64,000 bases of DNA from Coniochaeta sp. PMI_546 (lineage: Eukaryota; Ascomycota; Sordariomycetes; Coniochaetales; Coniochaetaceae). Positions 45,883 through 58,049 of this stretch are shown piece by piece. Within the stretch, counting starts at the first letter, position 1. Each line of letters begins with the position of its first letter. The stretch spans positions 248,001-312,000 of the forward strand of contig MU271146.1 in the NCBI GenBank assembly GCA_021432605.1. Direction: 5' to 3'. Below the pieces are notes generated by a model. It made no database searches and was not told the origin of the DNA. It saw only the letters and a program-made list of their open reading frames with translations. The position numbers and the translations under genes were made by a program.

Positions 45883-46388
45883 AGCTATAACATCGTCCTC
45901 ATTGTGACCATGTGAGGCTACCCTGTCATTTTCTAGAGGTGCCGGAAGTGACCACACAAGGCTGTATCATGCCTTAGTTCTGGCAGTGTCTCCTTCCAAC
46001 TCTCTGCACCCAGATGCCGCTGCAAAAGTTAAAGTGGGTCAATTCTAGAGTACCTTATAAGCTTCCCAGAGGGAAGGCTAGAGTTTTTTGGAGTTCTTCC
46101 CCACAGAGCACAGACCGACCCCCAAAAATCCAGCCCTCAGTTTACGGTGGTAGTGTACCTACCCCTGGCTGTATCACGTGAGCCCCTTGCCCAAAGAACA
46201 CCTACACGGTAACACAGATTGGGCATTTTGAAGGGCCAGCCTGTCCATCTCCAGTCGTCACTTCCAACTTCCTCTCCTTTCTTTTAAAGGTCCATCAACC
46301 TCAACGAGCAATTGCCGCTCACAACAACCTCTTTTTCTTTTCTTCTCGAATGCCTCATCTGCATTGAGTGCTTCTTAATTAGCCCATC
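45883..46388. promoter_or_regulatory. Divergent promoter between MOD5 and SEC61
   Basis: These 506 bp lie between two outward-facing genes. The SEC61 side is strongly pyrimidine-rich (CTTTTTCTTTTCTTCTCG) before the ATG, typical of highly expressed fungal genes. CACGTGAG occurs near 46175; its role is unknown. Confidence 0.5.
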
Positions 46389-48067
46389 ATGAGTTCCTGT
46401 GAGTTGCGCGCCCCCGAACATGCGAAGCTCAACGCGGCGAAAGCTCCCTGAACTTTACGCCCGAGTCATTTACTTCCAGCTTCCCCAGCACCTCCTGCCA
46501 CGGCCTTCTGGAGACCATGCCATACCCAGTTGCAAGATAGAACAAGCTGACCTTTGCGATCCAACAATGCAGTACGATTTCTTGACTTGGTCAAGCCGTT
46601 CGTGCCGTTCCTCCCAGAGGTCCAGCAGCCGGAGACCAAGATCCCCTTCAACCAGAAGTTGATGTGGACAGGTCTCACCCTCCTCATCTTCTTGGTCATG
46701 AGCCAAATGCCCCTCTACGGCATCGTCTCGTCCGACACCGCCGACCCTCTATACTGGCTGCGTATGGTGATGGCGAGTAACAGGGGAACGCTGATGGAGC
46801 TGGGTATTACACCCATCATCTCCTCTGGCATGGTCTTCCAGCTCCTTGCCGGCACCCACATGATCGACGTGAACCTCGACCTGAAGTCCGACCGCGAGCT
46901 CTACCAGACCGCCCAGAAGCTGTTTGCCTTCATTCTCTCTGCCGGCACCGCTACCGTCTATGTCTTCACTGGTCTCTATGGTCCCCCTTCGGACCTGGGT
47001 GCTGGTATCGTCTTTCTGCTCATCCTCCAACTGGTCGTGGCTGGCATGATTGTCATTCTCCTTGACGAGCTTCTCCAGAAGGGATATGGCCTCGGCAGCG
47101 GTATTTCGCTCTTCATCGCCACCAACATCTGCGAGTCCATCATGTGGAAGGCTTTCTCGCCTACCAGCATCAACACTGGTCGTGGCCCCGAGTACGAGGG
47201 CGCCGTTATCGCACTCTTCCACCTCCTGATGACCTGGCCCAACAAGCAGCGTGCTCTGCAGGAGGCCTTCTACAGGCAGAACCTGCCCAACATCATGAAC
47301 CTCCTGGCCACCCTGCTCGTCTTCGCCGCTGTTATCTACCTCCAGGGTTTCCGCGTTGAGATCCCTGTCAAGTCTTCGCGCCAGCGTGGTGCTCGTGGCT
47401 CATACCCGGTCCGCCTCTTCTACACCTCGAACATGCCCATCATGCTCCAGTCTGCCCTGTCTTCCAACATCTTCCTGATCAGCCAGATGCTCTACTCGCG
47501 CTTCTCTGAGAACCTCCTCGTCCGCCTCTTTGGTGTCTGGGAAGGCAAGGATGGTTCCTCGCAGCTCTCAGCCACGTCTGGTCTCGTCTACTACATGTCC
47601 CCTCCCCTCAACTTCAAGGACACCCTCGTCGACCCGATCCACACCGTGGTCTATATTGCTTACATGCTTACCGCCTGCGCCATCTTCTCGAAGACGTGGA
47701 TTGAGGTGTCGGGCTCTAGCCCCCGCGATGTCGCTAAGCAACTGAAGGACCAGGGTCTTGTCATGGCTGGTCATCGTGACCAGAGCATGTACAAGGAGCT
47801 CAAGCGCATCATCCCGACCGCTGCCGCGTTCGGTGGTGCTTGCATTGGCGCTCTGTCTGTTGCCAGTGATCTGATGGGAGCTCTGGGCTCCGGTACCGGA
47901 ACCCTTCTTGCTGTCACGTAAGTTGCTCAACTCCCCGAGGCTCCAGCGGCCGTTGTATAGATCCGTGCTGTACTAAATCTCGGGCATATAGTATCATCTA
48001 CGGCTACTTCGAAATCGCTGCGAAGGAAGGTGACCTTGCAGGCATGAAGGGTATGATAATGGGCTAA
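46389..48067 (+). CDS. sec61: Sec61 alpha subunit of the ER protein translocon
   Basis: Exons 46389-46398 (10 nt), 46573-47917 and 47992-48067 give 476 residues. The channel-forming ER protein has about ten membrane helices. Splicing the tiny first exon gives [20 protein letters not shown], the highly conserved Sec61 amphipathic start. [20 protein letters not shown], the plug and second-helix block [20 protein letters not shown], and [20 protein letters not shown] are diagnostic. The last exon adds [17 protein letters not shown]. Length and sequence match fungal Sec61 throughout. The first intron is 174 nt, longer than most introns in the window, and separates the first ten bases from the rest. 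A pyrimidine-rich leader suggests strong expression. Confidence 0.97.
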
Positions 48068-50078
48068 GAGACAGATACCAGATCGGCTTTTCGTATTTGG
48101 TGTTATTCACTATGTTCAAATATCAAGGTGGAAATGGCAGGTGTTGCGGATGTTTTGGGGACCAGCGGCTGTCATGTGTATCATCAACTAAAACTCATAA
48201 AGGGAGGACTCATCGAAAAGCAAGCGGTGGGTTGGAAAATGCATTCCGGGAGTCCAGGTCTCACTTCCAGCTCTCAGTTTAGTAGCGTTAGGAAGGCTGT
48301 TGCATGTACAACTGAGACTTGGTCCATTGAAAGCAATCTCTTTTTTTTTCCCTTGGAAGTACTTCTTCGGGACGCGTCACGGCGCCGAGCTAATGTATAT
48401 TCTGCTGATACGACATCCACGATACTGTTTCATCTGACGACGGGTGATCTGAGGATCTCGTCCTAAGTTGGCGACATCTCATGTCTACGCCTGTAGTATT
48501 TACGCTACCCAGCGAAGTTATGCACAAATATAGAAACCTTCGTGTCTGAGTTGTCGTGGATAGTCTGTACCTCTGGTCGGCTACTCGTCTTCTCGTCTTC
48601 TCGCACGTTCTCGTCGTGATTTGTGACTATCGGCATTTCTCGCAGTTTGTCTTATATCTGGCCCCAGACATGAACAGGGCCAATCGCGCCACCTATATTG
48701 CGATTGATGTTCATGGTCGGGTACTATACCCTGCCTGCAGCGAGCTGCGTCCCATTGGCATGATAACACTGTTACAGTCACACATGCCATAGAGTAAGAC
48801 ATGGTTGATTATTCCGCCGGCAGGCATTGCGCCATGTCGCGTCGTAGGGAACTTGTGCATAACATCTCAACACCTGACCACCTGCACGGTTAGGCATGGT
48901 GATGGGATATCGCCATCGACAGAAGTGTGAATCTGTGTGACTCATTCCCCGGCTGGACATTGGCGGTGGCTAGGAAGCGGATTGTGTATTGGGTGGCTCT
49001 TTTTGTCTGTCAAAGATGAATGAGGAAGGTCGCCGGGATCGATCCTTTACCCTTACTCCACCATGCGCGCCGTCAATTACTGTATATGGAGCATGCAATA
49101 CGACCTCTTTATACATACAAAGTCAGGTACTTACACCTTACTTTCACACTTGACTACCTTACCGTATTATGCAATATACCTACATAGACATAGAGCTGCA
49201 TCAGCAACCCCTTTGTTCCACTTTCCGAAATCGAAGGGGGAGTCACAGACTACCTTACGCAGTACCTCATACAGTAGAAACTCAATCAATGAATGACCCT
49301 TGACTGACGCACCGACCCACAAACGGCCTGACATCATTGATCAATGGCGTTGTACTCTGGCGCAATGATGTTTTCTCCAAAAGTCACTGGATAAGCCGAG
49401 GTGGGGTCCTTTCAGGTGGTAAACCTGAAGTCCCATGTTCGCACTCGCTCTTATATGTACATACACGACGTACAGTGGTCCAGTACATACTTCGATGCAG
49501 GTCAAGCATTGGATCATGCATTGGCGTCTGAATCTACTGCAGAAATGTCAATCTTTGGTTCATTCATGACTCCGAGTCTCTGAGCATAAATAACCTAGTT
49601 ATGCTTGGCATGCCACAGAGACTGCACTTGACGGACTGATTGTATGCATGTTTGGGAGACTTGTAGAGTTTCCCAGACAAATGTCTACCCCACCACAACT
49701 CTTGCAAAAGCTCCAGAGCTTGGCGCGTTGCTCCTACTGTGTGGAAGGAGGAAGTGCAAAGCAGGTTGATGCTACCACAGTACGTACTACAAGCACGCTA
49801 GAATTTACCGGGAAGGAAAGTGCGACCTCGCCGTCAACTCCACCATCAAAATCATTATTTCTCTTTCGCGCCTCCGCCTTCCCTTGTTTCCCCCGGGTCT
49901 CATTTTATAACCCAGTAAATCCACCTTGTCCGCGCAGCACTGCACTGAGTTCTGCTTCAACTTCCAAGGCCAACGCCGACTTCTCTCGTGTGTCTCCCCC
50001 AAGATCGGGAACCGACAGTGTAGAGAGAGTTCTGTTCTGATTCTCGGTCTACTCGGGTCGACGCGGGGCATCTCGAAC
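48068..50078. other. Intergenic region of 2.0 kb upstream of the ABC transporter
   Basis: The SEC61 3' UTR and the ABC-transporter promoter lie here. From about 49850 the sequence becomes pyrimidine-rich and leader-like. Open frames are short and featureless. I see no gene. Confidence 0.45.
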
Positions 50079-53000
50079 ATGGGCTTTGCGTCATGTTCGT
50101 GGCCGATTTGGCGAACTGACGACTTCACCCAGTGCTTTCAGCAAGAGTAAGTCTCCCGCTTGAGCCATTTGGCACCCTCTGTGGTCGTATACTCACGTGT
50201 CTATTCTAGCTATTTGAGGGTCCTTTTCCCATTAATAGTGATATGTTCTTCGTTCCTCCTAATATCCACCCAGAACATCTTTCGCGCCGTCAAGATAAAA
50301 AGAAAGCAGTATGCGCCACCATCGATAAGTGACCAGCCTGTGAACTCGGCCCTCCAGCACACCGGTATCCCGCCAGGCGAACAGCAGGTCAATGACAGCG
50401 ATGACGACGATGTCTTGTCTATCAGTGGTGGCCGGCTGGCCTTGATGAGGACAACCACCAGGGGCTCCATCGTTCAGGCCGATACCCCGACTGGCCAGAA
50501 ACTCTCTGTTGTGGTGGAAGAAATTGCTGTTGCCGGTCTTGTTGTTGTCAATGCTATCGCGCTTGCAACTCGATCCTTCGGCAAAGGTGGTCACATCGCT
50601 GCTATCACCGGCTTGAGTGTGTGGCTCTATGCACTAGCCCTTGTCTCCCTGCGACTCTTCCTTGGCAAGACCCAATGGCGTCTCCCTCGACTATGGAACC
50701 ACACTGCCGCTATCTACAGCCTCCAGTGGCTATTCAACATCATTGTCTTCCGTTCTGTCTTTATCCACCCGAGCTCCCGCACGACTCAAGTCCTGGTGAT
50801 AGTCGAGTTCGCCTTGACAAGCCTTCTCTTCGGTATCGCTATCTCTACCCGGAGGGGTAACAAGACAGTTGTTCTCGAATGGGAGGATGGCATCGAACCC
50901 TCCAAGGAGAATCTGGCCTCTCTGTTCTCCCACTACACGTTCGCCTGGGTGGACGAGATCGTCTGGGAAGGTTATAAGCAACCAATGGATATGAGCCGGG
51001 TTTGGAATCTGCTCCCGAGAGACAAGGCTGCCGCCGTGTTGGACAATTACCGTCACTTTAAGAAGACCACCTTCCTCGCCCTTCATTTACTGAAATACTT
51101 CAAGGGCTTGCTTATTGTCCAGTCAGTCTGGGCCGTGATTGGCGGCGCACTCACCTTCGGACCGACCTTGTTGTTGAAACTGATTCTGGAATACGTCGAG
51201 GACCCCACGGTGGCTCCACGAAATGTCCTCTGGCTCTATGTCATCCTCCTTCCCATCTCAGATATCGCGCGTTCCGTCGCCGATGCTCAGGCCCTCTGGA
51301 TCGGTCGAAAGATCTGCATCAACATCAGGGCCATTCTGGTTGGTGAAATCTACGCTAAGGCCCTCCGTCGCAAGGCCGCTAGTGGGCAGGACTCTGCCTT
51401 GGGCGTCGAGAAGATTGACCCCAACGCCCGAAAGGATGGTTTCTTTGCGAGGGTTAAACGCGCCATCGGTCTCGGCAAAGAGGACAAGAAAGGCCCTGGC
51501 GCAGCTACCAGTGCGGGAGATCCTTCGAAACCCAAGAGCGCCGAGCCAGATGAGCAAGCGAACCTGGGTACTATCATCAATCTGATGTCCGTGGATAGCT
51601 TCAAGGTCTCTGAAGTCACTTCGTATCTTCATTTCCTCGTCGCCGCTGCCCCTACTCAGCTCTTGGTCTCCGTCTTTCTCCTGTATCGGATCATGGGCAA
51701 GAGTGCAATTCCAGGCTTCATCATCATGGCCCTGTTGCTTCCCCTCAACATTGCTTTCGGAAAGGCGTTCAACTCGACTCAGAAGACGATCATGGCAGCA
51801 ACGGACAAGAGGATCCACACGACCAACGAGATCTTGCAGAACATCAGGATCATCAAATACTTTGCGTGGGAACACCGGTTCAATACTATTGTGAATGAGA
51901 AGCGAAGGGTGGAACTTGCGGCTCTCAGAAAGCGTTTCATCATCTGGGCCGCCGCAGTGGCTATCTGGAATACTGTCCCCATTCTCATCACATTCTTCTC
52001 GTTCATGGTCTACACATTGATCGAGAAGAAGCCACTGTATCCTTCTGTTGCTTTTACCGCGATATCGCTCTTCATGCTTCTCAGATACCCGTTGGATCAG
52101 CTTGGGGATATGATTGCGCACGTCCAGGAATCCAAGGTTTCGATCGACCGTATCGAAGAGTTCCTAATGGAAGAAGAGACAGAGAAGTTTGAGCAGCTCG
52201 GCCTGGACAACATCGACGAGAACGGCCGCCGCGTTATTGGGTTCAGGGACGACGCAACTTTCATCTGGGGAGGCAAGAACGTCGTTTCGGATGACGGCTC
52301 CATGGCATTCCGTCTGCTCGATCTGAATATCGACTTCAAAATTGGCGAGCTCAATGTCATCACAGGCCCGACTGGTTCTGGAAAGACATCCCTACTGATG
52401 GCATTGCTCGGAGAAATGACTATAATGAAGGGTCGCGTCTTCCTTCCCGGTGGCCGCAGCCGAGAAGATGTGCATGTTGATCCCGAAACTGGACTTGCAG
52501 AGACTTGCGCCTATGTCGCCCAGCAGGCGTGGTTGGTCAATGGCAGCATCAAAGAAAACATCCTGTTCTCCGCTCCGCTTGACGAGAAACGGTATAGGAA
52601 CGTTATCGTCGTGTGCGCTCTTGAGCGCGATCTAGAGATACTCGATAACGGAGACGAGACTCTGGTCGGAGAGAAAGGTATCACGTTGTCCGGCGGGCAG
52701 AAGCAACGTATATCGTTGGCTCGAGCAGTATATTCTAACTCCAAGCATCTTCTTCTCGATGACTGTCTCAGTGCAGTCGATTCGCACACGGCTCAATGGA
52801 TCTTCAACAACTGCATAATGGGACCTTTGATGATGAACCGCACCTGTATCATGGTCACCCATAATATCCCGCTTTGCGTTCCGTCCGCGGACTACGTGGT
52901 CACAATGAGCAACGGGCGTGTTGTTTCCAAGGGCACCCCCGAGGAGCTAATCGCCGCCGGCAAGTTTGGAGAGGACATTCAAAGGTCGCGGCCTGGATCC

Positions 53001-55247
53001 GTACATGCTACTTCCCGGGTGCCATCACGGGTACCGTCCAGCGTCGGAGAGGAAGACACTCTGGTCAACAGTGAGTCCAGTGCTAACGACACCGCCCCCA
53101 AGGCCGGTGAAGCCAAGAAAGGAGTCGTCAAAGATGCTATGGAGGAAGAGAAGGCTGTTGGCGCAGTCAAGTGGGCCGTCATGAAGATCTACCTCCTGTC
53201 CATGGGCCAGTGGGGTTTCTGGATCCTTGCAGCCGTCGTCTTCACCCTACAGCAACTTAGCGGTGTCGCGTCGAGTGTCTGGATCCGAGAGTGGGCGAAC
53301 CAGTACTACACAGAAGAGGCTCCCGCCGTTGCGTTCAACATGAACTCGCAGTCTTATGCAAGCCAGTCTCTCTCGCCAACCTACTTTGCCTCGATTTCCA
53401 GCTACGCCAGACCGAACTCAACTTTAGCGGTGCTTTCCGATTCTTCTCAGGTCAATGACGGCTATTATCTTCTCGGACTCGCGATCATCGCCTTTGCTGG
53501 TGCCATGTCTGCCCTTGTCAGGGATCTCTGGATTTTCTTCGGCTCCCTGACAGCTTCGTGGAAACTCCACCATCGCTTGATGAATTCAGTCACTGGCGCG
53601 AGGTTTAAGTTCTTCGACGTTACTCCTCTTGGACAGATGATGAACCGGTTTAGCAAGGATCTGGAAGCTGTGGACCAAGAGGTCGCGCCGGTTGCGATTG
53701 GTGTTATGAGCTGCGCCCTTGGTATCGTGGTGACGGTTGTTCTGATCGCTGCCATCACCCCCGGATTTCTCATCGCCGGAGTGTTCATTACCCTTGCCTA
53801 CGTCTTCCTAGGCTCCTTCTACCTGCGTAGCTCGCGGGATTTGAAGCGGCTCGAGTCGGTTCAGCGAAGTCCCTTATTCCAGCAGTTCGGAGAGACACTG
53901 AACGGCGTCACCACGATCCGCGCGTATAGTGACGAGCGACGATTCATCAGAGACAATCTGGTTAAAATCAACAATCAACTGCGTCCCTTCATTTACTTGT
54001 GGGCTGCTAACAGATGGCTCGCGTTCAGAACCGATTTCCTGGGAGACTTGGTAGCTTTCTTTGCCGGTGTCTTTGTCATTCTCAGCATTGGTAGAATCGA
54101 TGCCGGTTTAGCTGGTATTTCCATGAGCTATGCGATCGGCTTTGCCGAAAACATATTGTGGCTCGTCCGCCTCTACGCAGCCAACGAGCAGAACATGAAC
54201 GCGGTGGAGCGCATCAAGGAGTATCTCGATGTCGAGCAGGAGGCCCCTGCTATCGTGGAGAAGAACCGCCCCCCGCCGAACTGGCCAAGTCAAGGTGCTG
54301 TTGAGTTCATCAACTATTCCACAAGCTACCGCAAGGAGCTGGATCCGGTCTTGCGCAACCTGACTTTCAAGATCGGTGCTCGGGAGAAGGTCGGCATCGT
54401 CGGACGTACCGGTGCTGGCAAGAGTTCTTTGGCTCTGGCGATCTTTCGAGCTTTGGAGGCTGATTCGGGCAAGATCTTGATTGATGATGTTGATATTGGT
54501 CTGATAGGTCTGCGTGATCTGCGCGAGGCCATTACTATTGTGCCGCAAGAACCGACTCTGTTCATGGGAACGATCCGCACCAACCTCGACCCCTTCAACA
54601 TCTACACCGATGACCAGATTTTCGACGCCCTCCGCCGCGTCCATCTGATTGGGCCAGACGAGTCGACGAGCGCTTCTGCAAGCTTGACACTCCCGCCAAC
54701 ACCGACAATCAGGCTGCCCGAGGACGACGAAGCTAGCCGACCGGCGACAGCGACCAACAAGAACGTCTTCTTGGACCTGTCGTCGCCTGTTACCGAATCC
54801 GGTAACAACCTGTCCCAAGGGCAGCGCCAGCTACTGTGTCTGGCGCGAGCCATGCTCAAGAAGCCAACTCTCCTCGTCATGGACGAAGCCACGGCTTCGA
54901 TCGACTATGCAACAGACACCAAGATCCAGGAGACAATCCGTGAACTCACCAGCACCATCATCACGATTGCTCATCGGCTGCAGACAATTGTCGACTACGA
55001 CAAAGTGCTCGTGCTCGACAAGGGCGAGGTCATCGAGTATGCCCACCCCTGGGAACTCATGCGCAAGAAGGACAGCGTGTTTAGGAGCATGTGCGACATG
55101 AGCGGCGACTACGAGGTGCTGGCTAAGCTCGCGAAGAAGGCGTGGCAAGCGAAGCGACTAGTCGACGTCGATGATGAGGACGACGAGGAGAGGGCCGCGG
55201 CAGCAAAGGCCGAGGCCCGGACCAACAGTAACGGGACGCATGCTTAG
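50079..55247 (+). CDS. ABCC/MRP-type full ABC transporter with TMD0 (Ybt1/Vmr1-like)
   Basis: Exons 50079-50146 and 50210-55247 give 1,701 residues. The short first exon (MGFASCSWPIWRTDDF) splices into a first membrane helix, LRVLFPLIVICSSFLLISTQ. About five N-terminal helices form a TMD0, followed by two TMD-NBD halves. NBD1 (about residues 720-960) has Walker A GPTGSGKTSL, signature LSGGQKQR and Walker B HLLLDDCLSAVD; Asp replaces the catalytic Glu, as in many ABCC NBD1s. NBD2 has GRTGAGKSSL, LSQGQRQL and LLVMDEATASID, with an extra Ser/Thr/Pro-rich loop of ~45 residues before the signature. The order and loop match fungal vacuolar bile-acid/multidrug transporters (Ybt1, Vmr1). Substrate and membrane are inferred. 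Confidence 0.95.
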
Positions 55248-55810
55248 ACGGCAGCTGGGGCTGGATCTTTGTTCCCTGGGAGGCTTGCCGTGTGATGTAT
55301 TGGTCCCTGAACGGGATCGCACGTCTCTATCTCAAGGTTTTTCGCTTTGAAATGACAGTAGAGGCTGTCTATGATGCTCCAAATTAGAGTGGCATCGGGG
55401 CGCACACATTTATCGTGTATCGTATCTAGTATATATCTGTTGCGGCATGGCTTCACAGTGGTCACAGGGCGACTATCATCAGCGGCGAGAGCTTTACAGC
55501 GAGAACCCTCTCGTATGGAAATGGCGGTTTTCGTCTCAGTAGGAGTTAGGGTAGATATAGTTTCATAAAATTAATTGTTCGGATACATCTTCATTTGCGG
55601 GAGTTTGAGTCCCTCTCAAGTGGTCATGATGGTCTTGTGCTGTAGCAGTGATTAGTCACTCCCCAAACATCACGATTGCCCCACCAAACGATCAGTGAGC
55701 AGCTTAAGGTGAGGTACGTAGGAGGTACGTAGTCCATGACAAGAGCCAAACTTGATATGCCATTCAACTATCGACACCTCTGCCTGGACTGATCAATATT
55801 CCATTTCGTG
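55248..55810. other. Intergenic region between ABC transporter and p34-like gene
   Basis: These 0.56 kb hold a 3' UTR and a promoter for two genes on the same strand. Nothing else was recognised. Confidence 0.4.
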
Positions 55811-57128
55811 ATGAATATCGGGAATCCTCGCCGTATTCTGGCGGTCTCTCTGACCGACTCGAGCGAACATCTGAGCAGGATCGTCAAAGGTAAGGCAGAA
55901 CTTCACCTTCCTTTTTCCATTGGAGACGCAACTACCTTAGTATTCATTTGATGCAAACTTGCCAAGAGGAAGATATATACCCCATATACGTCCCATAATC
56001 ACATTACCTCTGTGCCTAACCAAGCTGATATATGAACTCTACCTGCTATATTTTTTTTCTCCCCCGGAATATCTACTAAACCAATGTTCCAGATCTGACG
56101 GGCACGAACCCGACTCAGGCGATAGACAGCGGCAGTGAGACCTCGACGCTGGCCGGCACGACGCACAACCTGAGCATCTCGACGGCGTACTACAAGGCCG
56201 AAGTACCCGTGTGGCTGGACCTGATCGCCGAGCCGGCGGAGTGGGCTGATACGTTCCTCTCGACCGAGGCGAGGGAGGTGCTCGATGTGCTGGGGGGAGT
56301 GGTTCTCGTCTTTGCGTTGCCGAGGCCGGGTGCCGGCGGAGGTGATCTGAGGGCCGCCGTGGGGATTGAAGGGGGTGCGCCTTCAGGTGTCCAGCCACAG
56401 AGACAGCCGCCGTCGAGCGGGGAGACGAGGGAGCTTATACAGCATGTCGGCCGCGTGGTGCGTGAGGGGCTTGGGGGATGGGAATGGGACGGCGTAGGGC
56501 TTGCTGTCGGGGTTGGGGATGTGGATCTCGGTGGTGATGGGTTGGAGGTGCTCGATGAGTGGGAGGATGCGTGTGCTGAGTGGGGGCTGGAGTTTGTGCA
56601 TGTGCCTGTGAAGGAGGATAAGGCTAGGGGGAAGAATGAGTTTGGTGGTAGGTCACGCCTCTTGCCCGTCTACCAACTATGGAAGCGATGCTAATTTGCG
56701 TTACAGAGAAGACAGGTATACCTCGTGTGCTGGAGGCGTTAGAGTCCAATGACTGGGCACAGGCGGATGGGTTTGACGATGAGGAGGACGAGGACGGCTC
56801 TGACTTCGGTGGAGTTGACGGCAGCAGTCGATCAGCTACAAAGTCGAAAGGTGCTGCCAGCACAGAGCTTGAGGACTCATCGGATCTTGACCCTGAGAGC
56901 CTTGAATTCGGCTTCGACAGAGAGGATTTTGCGGGGCTGAAAAAGGCGATATGGGCTAGTGGCGGAGGGGAAGGAGGCGAGGAGGAAGAAACGGAAGACG
57001 ATGTTCAAAAGCTGGACGGCATGATGAGGAAGCTGCTTGCTGTGCGGGACCTGAGTGCCGGACTACCCGAAGAGCAGCGGAAGAGGATGGCTAAGAAGGC
57101 TGTTGGAGAGGTCATGAAGGATTTATAG
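55811..57128 (+). CDS. Alpha/gamma-adaptin-binding protein p34 (AAGAB/Irc6-like)
   Basis: Exons 55811-55889, 56093-56647 and 56707-57128 give 351 residues; intron 1 is 203 nt. The N-terminus has a Rossmann-like small-GTPase fold (MNIGNPRRILAVSLTDSSEH) followed by AYYKAEVPVWLDLIAEPAEW. The middle part has VLGGVVLVFALPRP and GLAVGVGD, then CAEWGLEFVHVPVKED, a family signature, and TGIPRVLEALESNDW. A disordered acidic stretch leads to the conserved C-terminal helix DDVQKLDGMMRKLLAVRDLS. AAGAB proteins chaperone assembly of clathrin adaptor AP-1/AP-2 complexes in the cytosol; Irc6 is the yeast relative. The GTPase-like domain lacks a canonical P-loop GxxxxGKS, as expected for this family. Confidence 0.87.
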
Positions 57129-58049
57129 CCTGCTACAATGGTGGTTGCATCAAGTCTTTGAAAATACTGCGAACATGCCCTTCACCAAGCACCTGACGAG
57201 ACTTTAGAGGACTGTAGAACTGTCTTCACGGCCCTAAGGGTGAAAACATCCCTGGATTCATTAGTTTCTAAACCTGTGATCGACCATTTGTGGGCTTCCC
57301 GAGACAAGGACAACAGTCTTCTTGAATCTGTGAACAGTAACGATACCATGGATATGATCTGTATGAGTCTGCAGAGAGAACTTGGCAGCTGAAGAGAATC
57401 TGGATCCGAACTCGATGGGTCCCCTTCTCAGGTTCAGGCCAGGCCAGGCCAGAGACGGACCTTCAGCTCTCGGCCCGGACCCATGTTCCACACGTTGACG
57501 GGAGCTAAAGTGCAGGTGAGGTACATCAGCAATACTTGCTGGATGCACACACAGTTGGCCAATTGGTTATGAAATCATCAAGTACAAACCGCCCTTAGGT
57601 AACACACCGCTGTCTGGAGCTGCCCCTCCTTCCCCCCACTTTCGTTGGCCTGGTTGGGCAAGTAGTCAAATGCGACCCCGACCCTCTCCCCTTGTGGTCT
57701 CGACAAAAGGTTCGCCTCCCAAAGCAACTCCATTCCCAAGACTGCCTTACCTTCAGCCCTACCATACCTCCCGTCTTCCTTACTTCGTGCTCTGCCTTTG
57801 CTGCCCGCTTATCCGCCGGACAGCTTCATTTTGCCTCCACGTTACATACGAGCTTCGGGAAACCTTGACCTCTCCACGTGGGATATTACCGTTTCGACCC
57901 CTAACTTATCACAGCCTCGAAGCCTTCCGCTGACCCATTCTTCTACGATACCACTGCTTGTTTCTCAAACACAGCGCAAACGTCTTGCTTCATCTTGCCG
58001 TTGACCTCGCTACGCCTCATCTTCGCGGATTCCCTTCCAATCACGCGAG
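57129..58049. promoter_or_regulatory. Upstream region and leader of calcineurin A
   Basis: These 0.92 kb end in a C/T-rich leader from about 57600 to the ATG. A short GGCCA tandem is present near 57435. Several small frames in the leader could be upstream ORFs, but I cannot tell whether they lie in the transcript. Confidence 0.45.

Noticed and set aside
51258-52121. 287-codon minus-strand frame inside the ABC transporter gene
   Set aside because: It is a shadow frame of a conserved coding region.
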